DNA of 64,000 nucleotides from C-114 sp963745405 (GTDB lineage Bacteria > Chloroflexota > Limnocylindria > Limnocylindrales > CSP1-4): assembly GCA_963745405.1 (NCBI GenBank), contig CAVUWY010000002.1, positions 2,480,001 to 2,544,000 of the forward strand, in the 5' to 3' direction. The notes under the pieces are model-generated. The model was given only the letters and a program-made list of their open reading frames with translations. It ran no database searches and was not told the DNA's origin. Shown piece by piece: positions 1 through 11,385 of the stretch. A program made the position numbers and the translations under genes. Each line of letters opens with the position of its first letter. Position 1 is the stretch's first letter.

Positions 1-648
1 ATGGGCGTCGCCTACAGCGAGGGGAACCTGCTCGGGGCGGGCTGCCGGGAGACGACCGACGGAGGTCTGACCCACTTCGGGCGGCGGTCCGTCGACCGGA
101 TGAACAAGCTCGGCCTCCTCATCGACGTCTCCCACTGCGGCGACCGGACCTCGCTCGAGGCGATCGAGGCGAGCCGCGTCCCCGTCTGCATCAGCCACTC
201 CGGCTCACGGGTCCTGTGGCCGATCTCGAAATGCAAGCCCGACGACGTGATCCGGGCCTGCGCGGAGCGCGGCGGCATCATCGGGATCGAGGCTGCGCCG
301 GGAACGACGATGACGACCGACGACCTCGTCGAGCACTCGATCGAGACGTTCATGCGCCACTTCGAGTACTGCGTCGAGCTCGTCGGGATCGACCACGTGA
401 CGTTCGGGCCTGACACGTTCTTCGGTGACCATGCCGCCTCGTACGCCATCCCGGGCGGCGGACTCCTGGTGAGCGGCGACAGCGAGTACGACCGGATCGT
501 GCCCGAGTACGTCAGGGGCCTCGAGAACCTCGGCGACTTCCCCAACATCGTCCGCTGGCTCGTCCGTCACGGCTACTCCGACGGCGATATCGCCAAGGCC
601 ATCGGCGGCAACACGATGCGGGTCCTGGCCGAGGTCTGGACGGCCTGA
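1..648 (+). CDS. Membrane dipeptidase (peptidase family M19), C-terminal part
   Basis: This is the C-terminal ~215 residues of an M19 (renal dipeptidase-type) zinc hydrolase, which cleaves dipeptides, often with a D-residue. The open frame runs off the left edge; the family is usually 320-390 residues, so roughly the first third, including the early HxD metal ligands, is missing. The visible part has the family signature DVSHCGDRT (one zinc-ligand His) and, 20 residues on, SHSGSR with the second His, followed by the GIDHVTFGPD segment near the C-terminus. The in-frame ATG at base 1 is inside the protein and is not a believable start. It stops 160 bases before carA and shows no link to pyrimidine synthesis. 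Family assignment is confident; substrate is unknown. Confidence 0.85.
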   Translation: MGVAYSEGNLLGAGCRETTDGGLTHFGRRSVDRMNKLGLLIDVSHCGDRTSLEAIEASRVPVCISHSGSRVLWPISKCKPDDVIRACAERGGIIGIEAAPGTTMTTDDLVEHSIETFMRHFEYCVELVGIDHVTFGPDTFFGDHAASYAIPGGGLLVSGDSEYDRIVPEYVRGLENLGDFPNIVRWLVRHGYSDGDIAKAIGGNTMRVLAEVWTA

Positions 649-675
649 CTGGCACCTCGGAGCGAGCCGACCTGC

Positions 676-681
676 TACCCT
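676..681 (+). promoter_or_regulatory. carA: Candidate -10 box for carAB
   Basis: TACCCT fits the TANNNT pattern seen at other genes in this window. It would place transcription start near 688, just ahead of the two PyrR-type motifs. No clear -35 box was found. Confidence 0.4.
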
Positions 682-697
682 TTGGGCGTTCCTTGGC

Positions 698-739
698 GGC
701 CGGTCCTGTGAGGCCGGCGTACCGGTCCCGTGAGGCCGG
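698..739 (+). promoter_or_regulatory. Tandem PyrR-type RNA motifs in the carAB leader
   Basis: Two near-identical copies, CCGGTCCTGTGAGGCCGG (700-717) and CCGGTCCCGTGAGGCCGG (722-739), match the conserved PyrR-binding loop ARUCCNGNGAGGYU. Each is closed by a short CCGG/CCGG stem. The second copy ends one base before a perfect AAGGAGG at 741-747, so a bound PyrR would be expected to block ribosome loading. No intrinsic terminator follows, so translational repression is likelier than attenuation. pyrR itself is not in the window. The motif is seen directly; the mechanism is inferred. Confidence 0.7.
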
Positions 740-755
740 GAAGGAGGCTCGTCCG

Positions 756-851
756 ATGTCCGCGGCTGCCTGCGGCGCTCCGCTCAGGAGGCCGCCCCAC
801 CGCTGCCGATGCGTCCGGATGGTGCCATTCCCCCCGTACCGCCCAGCGTGA
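756..851 (+). CDS. Possible 31-residue leader ORF coupled to carA
   Basis: This short frame has the best ribosome-binding site in the region, AAGGAGG at 741-747 eight bases before its ATG. Its TGA (849-851) overlaps an in-frame GTG codon of carA (848-850) in a GTGA junction, the arrangement this genome uses for coupled genes. The peptide is Arg/Pro-rich and resembles no CarA N-terminus, so it is not a frameshifted part of carA. It may serve to couple carA translation to a PyrR-controlled ribosome-binding site. It could also be chance; there is no homology support. Confidence 0.4.
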   Translation: MSAAACGAPLRRPPHRCRCVRMVPFPPYRPA

Positions 852-2055
852 TCGGCGTTCCTCGGCCGGCCTCCTCCGCCCTCGTCGATCCCCGTATCGG
901 CGACGCTGGACCGGCCCTCCTGGTCCTCGAGGACGGGGCGATCTTCCCCGGCATCGCCTTCGGCGCGCCGGTGGCCGGCGGCGGCGACCTCGTCGTCAAC
1001 ACGAGCCAGACCGGCTACCAGGAGGTCTGCACGGATCCGTCCTATGCCGGCCAGGTCGTGGTCATGACCTATCCGCTCATCGGCAACTACGGCCGCCTCG
1101 TCGACGACGACCAGAGCGCCCGGCCGTGGCTGCGGGCCCTCGTCGTGGCCAACGCGACGGCCGCCATCCTCGACGACGCGCGACAGCTCGCGTCCCTCCT
1201 CCGTGAGTCAGGGATCCCGGCCATCGCCGGCGTCGATACGAGGGCGCTGGCCCGTCACCTGCGGGCCCACGGATCGCTCCGTGGGATCGTCACCGAGCCG
1301 GGGATGGTCGACCCCGAGGTCGCCCGCGCGGCGGCCCGGGTCGTTCCGCGCTGGGAGGACCAGGATTTCGTCGCCCAGGTGTCGCCGGCCGCGATCACCG
1401 AGCTGGGGAGTCCTGGCGAGAGCGGCCCCCTCATCGCGATCGTCGACTACGGACTCAAGGCGAACATCGCCCGCTCGCTGCGCCGCCGCGGCGCCCGGGT
1501 CAGGATCCTGCCTCACACGATCGCCCCGGCCGACGCCCTCGCCGCCGATGTCGATGGCCTGATCCTCTCGCCGGGTCCGGGAGACCCGGCGCGGCTGGAC
1601 GGCCCGGTCGCCCTCGCCCGGGCGGCCATCGACGACGGCCGGCCGCTGCTGGGGATCTGCCTCGGCCACCAGATCGTGGCCCGGGCGGCCGGGGCCGAGA
1701 CCCGCCGCCTGCGCTTCGGCCACCATGGCGCGAACCACCCCGTCCGCGACACGGACAGCGGCCTCGTCCAGGTGACCGCCCAGAACCACGAGGTGACGGT
1801 CGACGCGGCGAGCCTTCCGCGGGCCGGCGGCTTCCACGTCAGCCAGCTGAATCTCAACGACGGCTCCGTGGAGGGGCTCCGCCACCTGGAACTGCCGATC
1901 GAGACGGTCCAGTACCACCCGGAAGGCGCACCCGGGCCGCTCGATGCGCTGGCGGTGTTCGATCGGTTCCTCGCGGCGGCGGCGGTGCGGGCCGGGAGGG
2001 GTGCTCCGTCGCCCTACCCAGGTGCGGGTGCTCCGTCGCCCCAGCGGACGGACGG

Positions 2056-2059
<4 letters not shown>
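809..2059 (+). CDS. carA: Carbamoyl-phosphate synthase small subunit (glutaminase)
   Basis: CarA hydrolyses glutamine and channels ammonia to CarB to make carbamoyl phosphate for pyrimidines and arginine. The N-terminal CarA domain begins around residue 35 (LLVLEDGAIFPG) and includes NTSQTGYQEVCTDPSY. The class I amidotransferase domain carries the nucleophile Cys284 in GICLGHQ, with the His/Glu of QYHPEG near the end. At 416 residues it is longer than the usual ~370-390. The ATG at 809 has AGGAGG 17 bases upstream, which is too far. GTG 848 (403 residues), which overlaps the stop of the leader ORF at 756-851, is an attractive alternative start. The stop overlaps carB by four bases (GTGA). 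Confidence 0.95.
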
Positions 2060-5574
<3,515 letters not shown>

Positions 5575-5631
5575 CACCCGCGCATGGCCCTGTAGGCCAC
5601 GGACCTCCGCGGACGGCCTTCTACGGGCCCG

Positions 5632-5940
5632 TCAGGCGACGCGGCCGCCGTCGGGGCGGACCGGCTCGCCCGCGACCGCCGACCCGAGCTCGACGAGGCG
5701 CCGGCCGAGCCGGACGCGGAGGGCATGGTGGGGAGCGGGGGAGACATGGCCGTCCGCGCAGTCTGCGTCGTCCCGGTCGGCGGCCTCGAGCTCACGCTCG
5801 TGGCGGGCGGCATTGGCATCGGCGTAGGCGCGGAAGTCGTCGAGGCGGGCCTGGACGAGGGCGTCGTGGGAGGTCATGGGCTGGGCTCCTGTCGCCGTCG
5901 GAGGGTGGTCGAGCTGGGCAGCGCCGCTGTCCATTGTCAT
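5632..5940 (-). CDS. Small conserved-looking protein under ArsR-type control
   Basis: This is a 102-residue charged protein that I do not recognise. A predicted helix rich in Asp, Ala and Arg occupies the middle and a basic VRLGRRLVELGSAVAG segment lies near the C-terminus; there is no signal peptide or membrane segment. The start at 5940 is supported by AGGAG four bases upstream (an in-frame ATG two codons later is equally placed). Directly upstream lies a 20-bp inverted repeat that nearly matches the one in the promoter of the adjacent ArsR-type gene, so the two are probably co-regulated. It lies 111 bases downstream of that gene on the same strand. Confidence 0.6.
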   Translation of the reverse strand: MTMDSGAAQLDHPPTATGAQPMTSHDALVQARLDDFRAYADANAARHERELEAADRDDADCADGHVSPAPHHALRVRLGRRLVELGSAVAGEPVRPDGGRVA

Positions 5941-5948
5941 CGTTCTCC

Positions 5949-5968
5949 TGTTACATCGCTATCTAACA
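5949..5968. promoter_or_regulatory. Second ArsR-type operator
   Basis: TGTTACAT-N4-ATCTAACA is an inverted repeat with 8-base arms and one mismatch. It differs by one arm base from the perfect copy at 7249-7268. It abuts the ribosome-binding site of the small gene that starts at 5940, where a bound regulator would block transcription. Confidence 0.65.
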
Positions 5969-6051
5969 TGCGGGCTGAGAATTGGCCGCGACCCTGTTCG
6001 GTGGGGCCGCGGCCGATCCGCCCGTTGGGAGGACGGGCAGTGTTGGTCGCG

Positions 6052-7224
6052 CTACGTGGTGATGAACCGCCGGAGGTCGTCGCCGACTTCACCGAGTCGG
6101 TCACGCCGCAGGCTGAAGTAGGTGAGGGATCCTTCCTCGGTCAGGGTGACCAGGCCGGCCGCCCGAAGCTGGGCCATGTGGTGCTTGATCGTCGGCTTCG
6201 AGAGCTCGAGCGCCTGGGCGATCTCGGTGAGGTAGCGATCGCCGTCCGCGAGGAGCCGCAGGATCCGGAGCCGCGACGGATCGCCGAGGGCCCGGTGGAG
6301 ACGGACCACCGCCGGTGGTGGCTCGAGCGGGTCGGTCGCGTCGACGGCGCTGTCGGCGATCGGATAGCCGTAGAGCCGCCACTCGTCGCGGCTGAAGAGG
6401 AAGTTGTAGGGCCGGGCGAAGTAGCTCGGGGCGAGGATCACCCGGGAGACGCTCGGCTCGGCGACATAGCGAAGGCCGCCGGTCGTCCGCTCGATGAGGT
6501 CGCCCGGAGCGAGGGTCCGCACATCCGCGGCCCGGGCATCGACGTCGCGCTGGAGCATCGCCGACACCCGCGGCTCGACCTCGGTGAACGCGCGCTGCCA
6601 GGCGTGGAGGACCGACACGAGGCGGCCGATGATGCCCTCCGGGTCCTGGAGGACGGCGATCCGCCCGTCGCGCTTCCACTCGGGAAGCGCCGTCCCAAGC
6701 TCGGCGAGGGCGGCGGCGTCATCGTCGAGCGCTCGCTCGACGAGGGTGGCCGTCGCCGGATCCGTGAGGCGAGGAACCCGGCGTCCTGGTTGGTCATCAT
6801 CCACGGCGTGAACATCAGCGAGCGGTTGTTTATGGAGCAGGTCGCCGACGAGGTAGTGGGCTGCCTCGCGGCGATCGAGAGCCGCGACGGCCTCGACGAA
6901 GGCGGCCGGAGTCGTCGCCGACGGGCGGTCGACGATGAGCTCCGCGATCTGGATGCACATCTCGTTGCCGAGGAGGGCGACCCGGTCCGCCTGGATCGCG
7001 GCCGGGAGGAGGGTCCGCGCCTCGGTCAACCAGCGCCGATCCGCGGATGGCATGTCGTCGGTCGAGCCAGCCTCGTCCGAGAGGCTGAAGACGAAGTCGT
7101 ACACCGACCTGACATCCCATTCGACGCGGTAGCTCGCCGTCGAGGCGCGGAAGTCGCGGACGACGGGAGCGGGCCGGATTGGGTCCGGTCGGGTCGAGCG
7201 GGGAGCGGTCGGGCGGGGAGCCAT
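6052..7224 (-). CDS. ArsR/SmtB-type winged-helix regulator with large N-terminal domain
   Basis: The last ~90 residues are an ArsR-type winged helix: LHRALGDPSRLRILRLLADG, then the recognition helix in LSKPTIKHHMAQLRAAGLV and the wing LTEEGSLTYFSL. The first ~290 residues form an extra domain of unknown fold, without the Cys pairs of metal sensors, so the inducer is probably not a metal. At 390 residues it is far longer than classic ArsR (~100). GGAG lies about 12 bases before the ATG. Its own promoter (TTGACG, 17-base spacer, TAGATT) contains a perfect operator over the -10 box, so autorepression is expected. It reads away from the M16 genes. Confidence 0.85.
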   Translation of the reverse strand: MAPRPTAPRSTRPDPIRPAPVVRDFRASTASYRVEWDVRSVYDFVFSLSDEAGSTDDMPSADRRWLTEARTLLPAAIQADRVALLGNEMCIQIAELIVDRPSATTPAAFVEAVAALDRREAAHYLVGDLLHKQPLADVHAVDDDQPGRRVPRLTDPATATLVERALDDDAAALAELGTALPEWKRDGRIAVLQDPEGIIGRLVSVLHAWQRAFTEVEPRVSAMLQRDVDARAADVRTLAPGDLIERTTGGLRYVAEPSVSRVILAPSYFARPYNFLFSRDEWRLYGYPIADSAVDATDPLEPPPAVVRLHRALGDPSRLRILRLLADGDRYLTEIAQALELSKPTIKHHMAQLRAAGLVTLTEEGSLTYFSLRRDRLGEVGDDLRRFITT

Positions 7225-7248
7225 CGCTTCGGTCTTCTCCTAACGAGC

Positions 7249-7268
7249 TGTTAGATGACAATCTAACA
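7249..7268. promoter_or_regulatory. ArsR-type autoregulatory operator
   Basis: TGTTAGAT-GACA-ATCTAACA is a perfect inverted repeat with 8-base arms and a 4-base centre. On the minus strand it covers the -10 box of the regulator gene starting at 7224. A one-mismatch copy lies at 5949-5968. The match to the neighbouring winged-helix gene is inferred from position. Confidence 0.75.
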
Positions 7269-7288
7269 CCGACGTCCCGGCACGTCAA
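7260..7288 (-). promoter_or_regulatory. Promoter of the ArsR-type gene
   Basis: On the minus strand the -35 box TTGACG (7288-7283) and the -10 box TAGATT (7265-7260) are separated by 17 bases, close to the sigma-70 consensus. The -10 lies inside the operator 7249-7268. Confidence 0.65.
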
Positions 7289-7314
7289 GAGTCACGCGGT
7301 CCGTCGGGGGGCCC

Positions 7315-7320
7315 TACAAT
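7315..7320 (+). promoter_or_regulatory. Candidate -10 box for the M16 peptidase pair
   Basis: TACAAT would place transcription start near 7327, about 60 bases before the M16 gene at 7389, which has its own GAGGAG ribosome-binding site. Confidence 0.4.
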
Positions 7321-7388
7321 CCCCGGGCGACGGCGGTCCCGGGGGGCACGCTTTCGACCCGATCGATCCGGCTGAGGAGTGACCACGC

Positions 7389-8705
7389 ATGCCCATCCCG
7401 ACCGTCCGCTTCACCGACGAGCGACTCGCGAACGGGCTGCGCTACATCATCGCCGAGGATCATCTCGCCCCCGTCGTCGCGGTCAACGTCTGGTACAACG
7501 TCGGGAGCAAGAACGAGGTGGCCGGCAAGACCGGCTTCGCCCACCTCTTCGAGCACGTGATGTTCCAGGGCAGCGCCCACGTCGGCAAGGCGGAGCACAT
7601 CTCGCTCGTCCAGGCGGCCGGCGGCACGATGAACGGCACGACCTGGCTCGACCGGACGAACTACTTCGAGACGATGCCGTCGCATCAGCTCGAGCTGGCT
7701 CTCTGGCTCGAGGCCGACCGGATGGGCACCCTCACCGAGGCCCTCAGCCAGGAGAACCTCGACAACCAGCGCGAGGTCGTGAAGAACGAGAAGCGCTGGT
7801 CGTACGACAACCGGCCGTACGGGACGTGGAACGAGAAGCTCCAGGCCCACCTCTACCCGCCCGAGCACCCCTACCACCACCCGACCATCGGCTCGATGGA
7901 CGACCTCGACGCCGCGTCGGTCGACGACGTGAAGGCCTTCTTCCGGACCTACTACGCACCGAACAACGCCGTCCTCGCCGTCGTCGGCGATGCCGACCCG
8001 GCCGAGGTCAGGCGCTGGATCGAGCGGTACTTCGGGGCGATCCCAGCCAACCCGGCGATCCCGTCGCTGGGCGACATGAGCCTGCCACCGACGCTCGGCG
8101 GCGAGCGCCGCGAGACCGTCGAGGACCGGGTGCCGCTGCCGCGGATCTACTTCGGGTTCCGGGCCCCGCCGTTCGGCGACACCCGCCTCGATGCGCTCGA
8201 GGTCGCCTCCCAGATCCTCGCCGGCGGCAAAGGCAGCCGCCTCCACCGCCGCCTCGTTCGCGACGAGCGGCTGGCCCAGGACATCGCCTTCTTCAGCCTC
8301 GGCTTCATCGGTGGAGCGTCCGTGGCGGCCGGCTGGGCGACGGTCCGGCCGGGCACCGACATCGCCCGCGTCGAGACGGCCTTCCTCGATGAGCTCGACC
8401 GCCTGACCCGCGAGCCGGTCACCGACGACGAGATGAGTCGCGCCCGCGCCCTCGTCGAGACGGACGAGCTCGGCGCCCTCCAACGGGTCGAGGAGCGGGC
8501 CGACCGGCTGGCCATGTACGCGACCCTGTTCGACGACCCCGACCTCATCAACCGGATGCTCGACCGCTACCTCGCGGTGACCCCGGAGGCCATCCGCTCG
8601 ATCGCCGAGCAGGTCTTCACGGCCGACAACCGGGTCGTCCTCACCTACGTGCCGGCGACCGGGCCGGCCGACGAGGCGGCCCTCGACGAGGAGGTCGCCG
8701 CGTGA
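7389..8705 (+). CDS. M16 family zinc peptidase, catalytic subunit
   Basis: This is a pitrilysin-family (M16B) peptidase of 438 residues. The inverted zinc motif HLFEH is at residues 52-56 and a distal Glu-rich segment (NQREVVKNEKR) follows about 75 residues later, which together make the active site. The second half is the usual M16 C-terminal domain. There is no signal peptide. The start has GAGGAG about ten bases upstream. The stop overlaps the next gene (GTGA), which encodes a partner lacking the zinc motif. This matches bacterial M16B pairs that work as heterodimers like mitochondrial processing peptidase. The substrate cannot be read from the sequence. Confidence 0.93.
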   Translation: MPIPTVRFTDERLANGLRYIIAEDHLAPVVAVNVWYNVGSKNEVAGKTGFAHLFEHVMFQGSAHVGKAEHISLVQAAGGTMNGTTWLDRTNYFETMPSHQLELALWLEADRMGTLTEALSQENLDNQREVVKNEKRWSYDNRPYGTWNEKLQAHLYPPEHPYHHPTIGSMDDLDAASVDDVKAFFRTYYAPNNAVLAVVGDADPAEVRRWIERYFGAIPANPAIPSLGDMSLPPTLGGERRETVEDRVPLPRIYFGFRAPPFGDTRLDALEVASQILAGGKGSRLHRRLVRDERLAQDIAFFSLGFIGGASVAAGWATVRPGTDIARVETAFLDELDRLTREPVTDDEMSRARALVETDELGALQRVEERADRLAMYATLFDDPDLINRMLDRYLAVTPEAIRSIAEQVFTADNRVVLTYVPATGPADEAALDEEVAA

Positions 8706-10087
8706 CCGATATCGTCGTCGGCACCCGGCCGACCCCCGGCGAACCGCGGCCGTACGCCTTCCCGGCCTTCAGCCGCGAGCGGCTGTCCAACGGCCTCGCC
8801 CTCATCACCGTCTCGGTGCCGGGTCGACCGCTCATCAGTGCCACCCTCCTGCTCCGCAACGGCGCGGTCGACGAGCCGGCCGCCAAGGCGGGCTCGACGG
8901 TCCTCGCCGCGCGCGCCCTCACCGAGGGGACCGAGCGCTACGACGCCATCGCCCTCGTCGAGGCTTCCGAGCGGCTCGGAGCGAGCCTCCACGCAGAGAC
9001 GAGCTGGGACGGCATGTCGGCCGGAGTCGAGGTCCCTGCCGAGCGGCTGGAGCCGGCCCTCGAGCTCGTCGCCGAGCTCGCAGGCCACCCGACCTTCCCG
9101 GTCTCCGAGGTGGAGCGACTCCGGGAGGAGCGGCTCAACGACATCCTCCAGGCGCGGGCCGACCCGCGACGGCGTGTCGACGAGGCGTTCGTCGAGGCGA
9201 TCTACTCGTCCGACTCGCCGTACCATCGGCCCGCCGCCGGGACGCGCGACACCGTCGCGCCGCTCGGCGCCATCGACCTGCGACGAGCCTGGGAGCGGGG
9301 CATGGACCCGGCGGCGATGACGCTCGTCGTCGGCGGCGACCTGGCGGGGATCGACGTCCGGGCGATCGTCGAGCGGCTGTTCGGGGATTGGGTGCCGGCC
9401 GCCGGGGTGGCCGGCCAGCCACCGATCGTCAGCGACCCGGGTATCGATGCCAGGGTCGTGCGGATCGTCCACCGGCCGGGCGCCGTGCAGACGGAGATCC
9501 GTCTCGGCCATATCGGGCTGTCCCGGCGTATCCCGGACTTCCACGCGGTCTCGGTGATGAGCGCGATCCTCGGCGGGCTGTTCAACTCGCGATTGAACCG
9601 CAACCTCCGCGAGGAGAAGGGCTACACCTACGGGGCCGGCGCAGGCTTCGACCTGCGTCGCGGCGCCGGTCCGTTCTCGGCTCGGGCGGCCGTCAATACC
9701 GAGGTCACGATCCCGGCCATCCGGGAGATGCTCCGTGAGCTCGAGCGGATGCGCGACGAGCCGGTCACCGACGACGAGCTGCGGGCTGCTCGGGACTTCC
9801 TCGTCGGCGTCTTTCCGCTCCGCTTCGAGACGCCGGGTCCGGTCGTGGGGGCGATCGCCGGCCTGACCGTGCACGAGCTGCCCGACGACGAGCTGACCCG
9901 CTACCGGGCCGGCATCGACGCGGTGACGGCTGCCGACGTTCTCGCGGTCGCCCGCGACCATGTCGACCTCGACCGGGCGGCCATCGTCCTGGTGGGCGAT
10001 GTCGACGCCATCGGCTCGGACCTCGAGACCGCCGGGTTCGGGCCGGTCGAGGTCGTCCGCGACGACGAGGCGCCGACGGCCGGCTGA
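8702..10087 (+). CDS. M16 family peptidase-like partner subunit without zinc motif
   Basis: This 461-residue M16 protein is translationally coupled to the catalytic subunit (GTG start overlapping its stop). The position of HxxEH is occupied by RNGAVDEPAAKAGSTVL-type sequence, so it cannot bind zinc. It keeps REEKGYTYGAG at about residue 305, holding the Arg-Tyr pair that the inactive subunit contributes to substrate binding in M16B heterodimers. It is expected to form the working enzyme with the protein encoded at 7389-8705. Confidence 0.92.
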   Translation: MTDIVVGTRPTPGEPRPYAFPAFSRERLSNGLALITVSVPGRPLISATLLLRNGAVDEPAAKAGSTVLAARALTEGTERYDAIALVEASERLGASLHAETSWDGMSAGVEVPAERLEPALELVAELAGHPTFPVSEVERLREERLNDILQARADPRRRVDEAFVEAIYSSDSPYHRPAAGTRDTVAPLGAIDLRRAWERGMDPAAMTLVVGGDLAGIDVRAIVERLFGDWVPAAGVAGQPPIVSDPGIDARVVRIVHRPGAVQTEIRLGHIGLSRRIPDFHAVSVMSAILGGLFNSRLNRNLREEKGYTYGAGAGFDLRRGAGPFSARAAVNTEVTIPAIREMLRELERMRDEPVTDDELRAARDFLVGVFPLRFETPGPVVGAIAGLTVHELPDDELTRYRAGIDAVTAADVLAVARDHVDLDRAAIVLVGDVDAIGSDLETAGFGPVEVVRDDEAPTAG

Positions 10088-10132
10088 AACCTTTTCCGCG
10101 CGGGGAGTCTCAGACGGGGTAGACGCCGACCG

Positions 10133-10138
10133 TACGTT
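10133..10138 (+). promoter_or_regulatory. Candidate -10 box
   Basis: TACGTT lies 26 bases before the ATG at 10165, with an AGGAG at 10150-10154 in between, consistent with a short leader. Confidence 0.35.
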
Positions 10139-10164
10139 CGGCGCCGGCCAGGAGACGACACCAG

Positions 10165-10584
10165 ATGGACCGGACCCGTCTTACGCGCGCCGTCGGCGGC
10201 ACGCTCATCGCCGGCTTCCTCGTCGTCGCTGTCGCGGTCGGCGCCGACGCCTTGAGCCGACCCGACCCGGGCACGACGACTCCGGTTTCGGCATCGACCC
10301 CGGAGGCCGCCGAGACGCCCGAAGCGACCGAGACGCCCGAAGCCGTGCAGACGCCTGAAGCCGTGGAGACGCCTGAAGCCGCGGAGACGCCGGAGGCGAC
10401 CGAGAAGCCACAAGCCACCGAGAAGCCCGAAGCCACCGAGAAGCCGGAGGGCATCCAGAAGCCGGAGGGCATCCAGAAGCCGGAGGGCACCGAGAAGCCC
10501 GAGGCCACCCACGACGCGGGCAACGACGCCGGTCACGACGGCGGCGACAATGGCGGGCACGACGACGGCTCATCGGGCGACTGA
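10165..10584 (+). CDS. Membrane-anchored or secreted Thr-Pro-Glu repeat protein
   Basis: This is a 139-residue protein of unknown function. A basic start (MDRTRLTR) is followed by a hydrophobic stretch at about residues 10-30, a signal peptide or anchor. The rest is low-complexity: about 14 imperfect copies of a five- or six-residue TPEAxE / KPEATE unit (about residues 43-115) and a His/Asp/Gly-rich tail that could bind metal weakly. It precedes an ECF sigma gene by 54 bases, and the protein encoded just after that sigma gene has a similar TPEPTE repeat. A cell-envelope spacer is a reasonable guess only. Confidence 0.6.
   Translation: MDRTRLTRAVGGTLIAGFLVVAVAVGADALSRPDPGTTTPVSASTPEAAETPEATETPEAVQTPEAVETPEAAETPEATEKPQATEKPEATEKPEGIQKPEGIQKPEGTEKPEATHDAGNDAGHDGGDNGGHDDGSSGD
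10300..10510 (+). repeat. Tandem repeat encoding TPEAxE/KPEATE
   Basis: A degenerate 15-18-base unit (gagacgcccgaagcc-like) is repeated about 14 times within the gene at 10165-10584. A related array lies at about 11925-12065 in the second gene downstream. Confidence 0.75.
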
Positions 10585-10638
10585 GGTTGCGACGGCAGTC
10601 CTGCGGCCGGTCGCCCGACGTAGTCGACAGCGGCGGCA

Positions 10639-11385
10639 GTGTCGAGGCAAGCTCTCCTGCCGCGGCCCGATCCGCCAGTCGTCGAACGCCCTGAACACGA
10701 CCGTCACGGAGCCCGAGCGATCGAACCAGCCCGCCCCGAGTTCCCGACAGCGATCTCCCGAGACGATCCGATCGGTCGGGCGGCGGTGGAGGCCGTCCTC
10801 GGCGGCGACCGGGACGCGTTCCGTGTCCTCGTGGAGCGGGATTCTGCGGCCGTGGTCCGCGCCTGTCATCGGATCCTGGGTGACCTGCACGAAGCCGAGG
10901 ATGTCGCCCAGGAGGCGTTCGTGACCGCGTTCCGCTCGCTCTCGACGTGGCGCGGCGATGGCCCCTTCGGGGCGTGGCTGACCCGCATCGCGGTCCGGCT
11001 CGCCCTTCGTCAGGCCGGCCGGCGCCGTCCGGTCGCCTGGATCGACCCGCTCGGACCGGAAGTGGCGGGCAGCGCGTCGATGGGTGCCGGTCCGTCGCAG
11101 CGAGCGGTCGCCACCGCCATCGCCGCCGACTCGATCGCGGCGGCGGCGACCAACGACCCGGCGGCACGCGCCGTCCGCGGCGAGCGCGATGCATCGATCC
11201 GGGCGGCGGTCGCCCGCCTCGACGAACCGTACCGTGAGGTCGTCGCGCTGCGGTTCTTCGGCGACCTGTCGCTGGCAGAGATTGCCCTCGTCTCGGATCG
11301 GCCCGTGCCGACCGTGAAGACCCATCTCCGTCGGGGGCTCCAACGGCTGCGGGTGACGCTCGAGCACGAGGACGGCATCCGATGA
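10639..11385 (+). CDS. ECF sigma-70 family RNA polymerase sigma factor
   Basis: This is a 248-residue extracytoplasmic-function sigma factor. Region 2 is at about residues 50-115 (EDVAQEAFVTAFRSLSTWRG). An unusually long Ala-rich linker follows. Region 4 is at about residues 185-240 (LDEPYREVVALRFFGDLSLAEIA, then VPTVKTHLRRGLQRLR). The GTG start at 10639 has no good ribosome-binding site, and about 40 poorly conserved residues precede region 2, so the start is uncertain. It overlaps the next gene (ATGA), whose product has one membrane span and is a likely anti-sigma factor. Confidence 0.9.
   Translation: MSRQALLPRPDPPVVERPEHDRHGARAIEPARPEFPTAISRDDPIGRAAVEAVLGGDRDAFRVLVERDSAAVVRACHRILGDLHEAEDVAQEAFVTAFRSLSTWRGDGPFGAWLTRIAVRLALRQAGRRRPVAWIDPLGPEVAGSASMGAGPSQRAVATAIAADSIAAAATNDPAARAVRGERDASIRAAVARLDEPYREVVALRFFGDLSLAEIALVSDRPVPTVKTHLRRGLQRLRVTLEHEDGIR

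Noticed and set aside
730..1206. Frame opened by a GTG inside the second PyrR motif
   Set aside because: Arg/Pro/Gly-rich shadow of carA in another frame.
5575..5631. Imperfect hairpin after carB (GGCCCTGTAGGCC with GGCCTTCTACGGGCC)
   Set aside because: The stem is interrupted and lacks a T tract, so a terminator is not well supported.
5725..7254. Long plus-strand frame opposite the ArsR-type gene
   Set aside because: Shadow frame; the minus strand has a clear winged-helix domain, promoter and operator.
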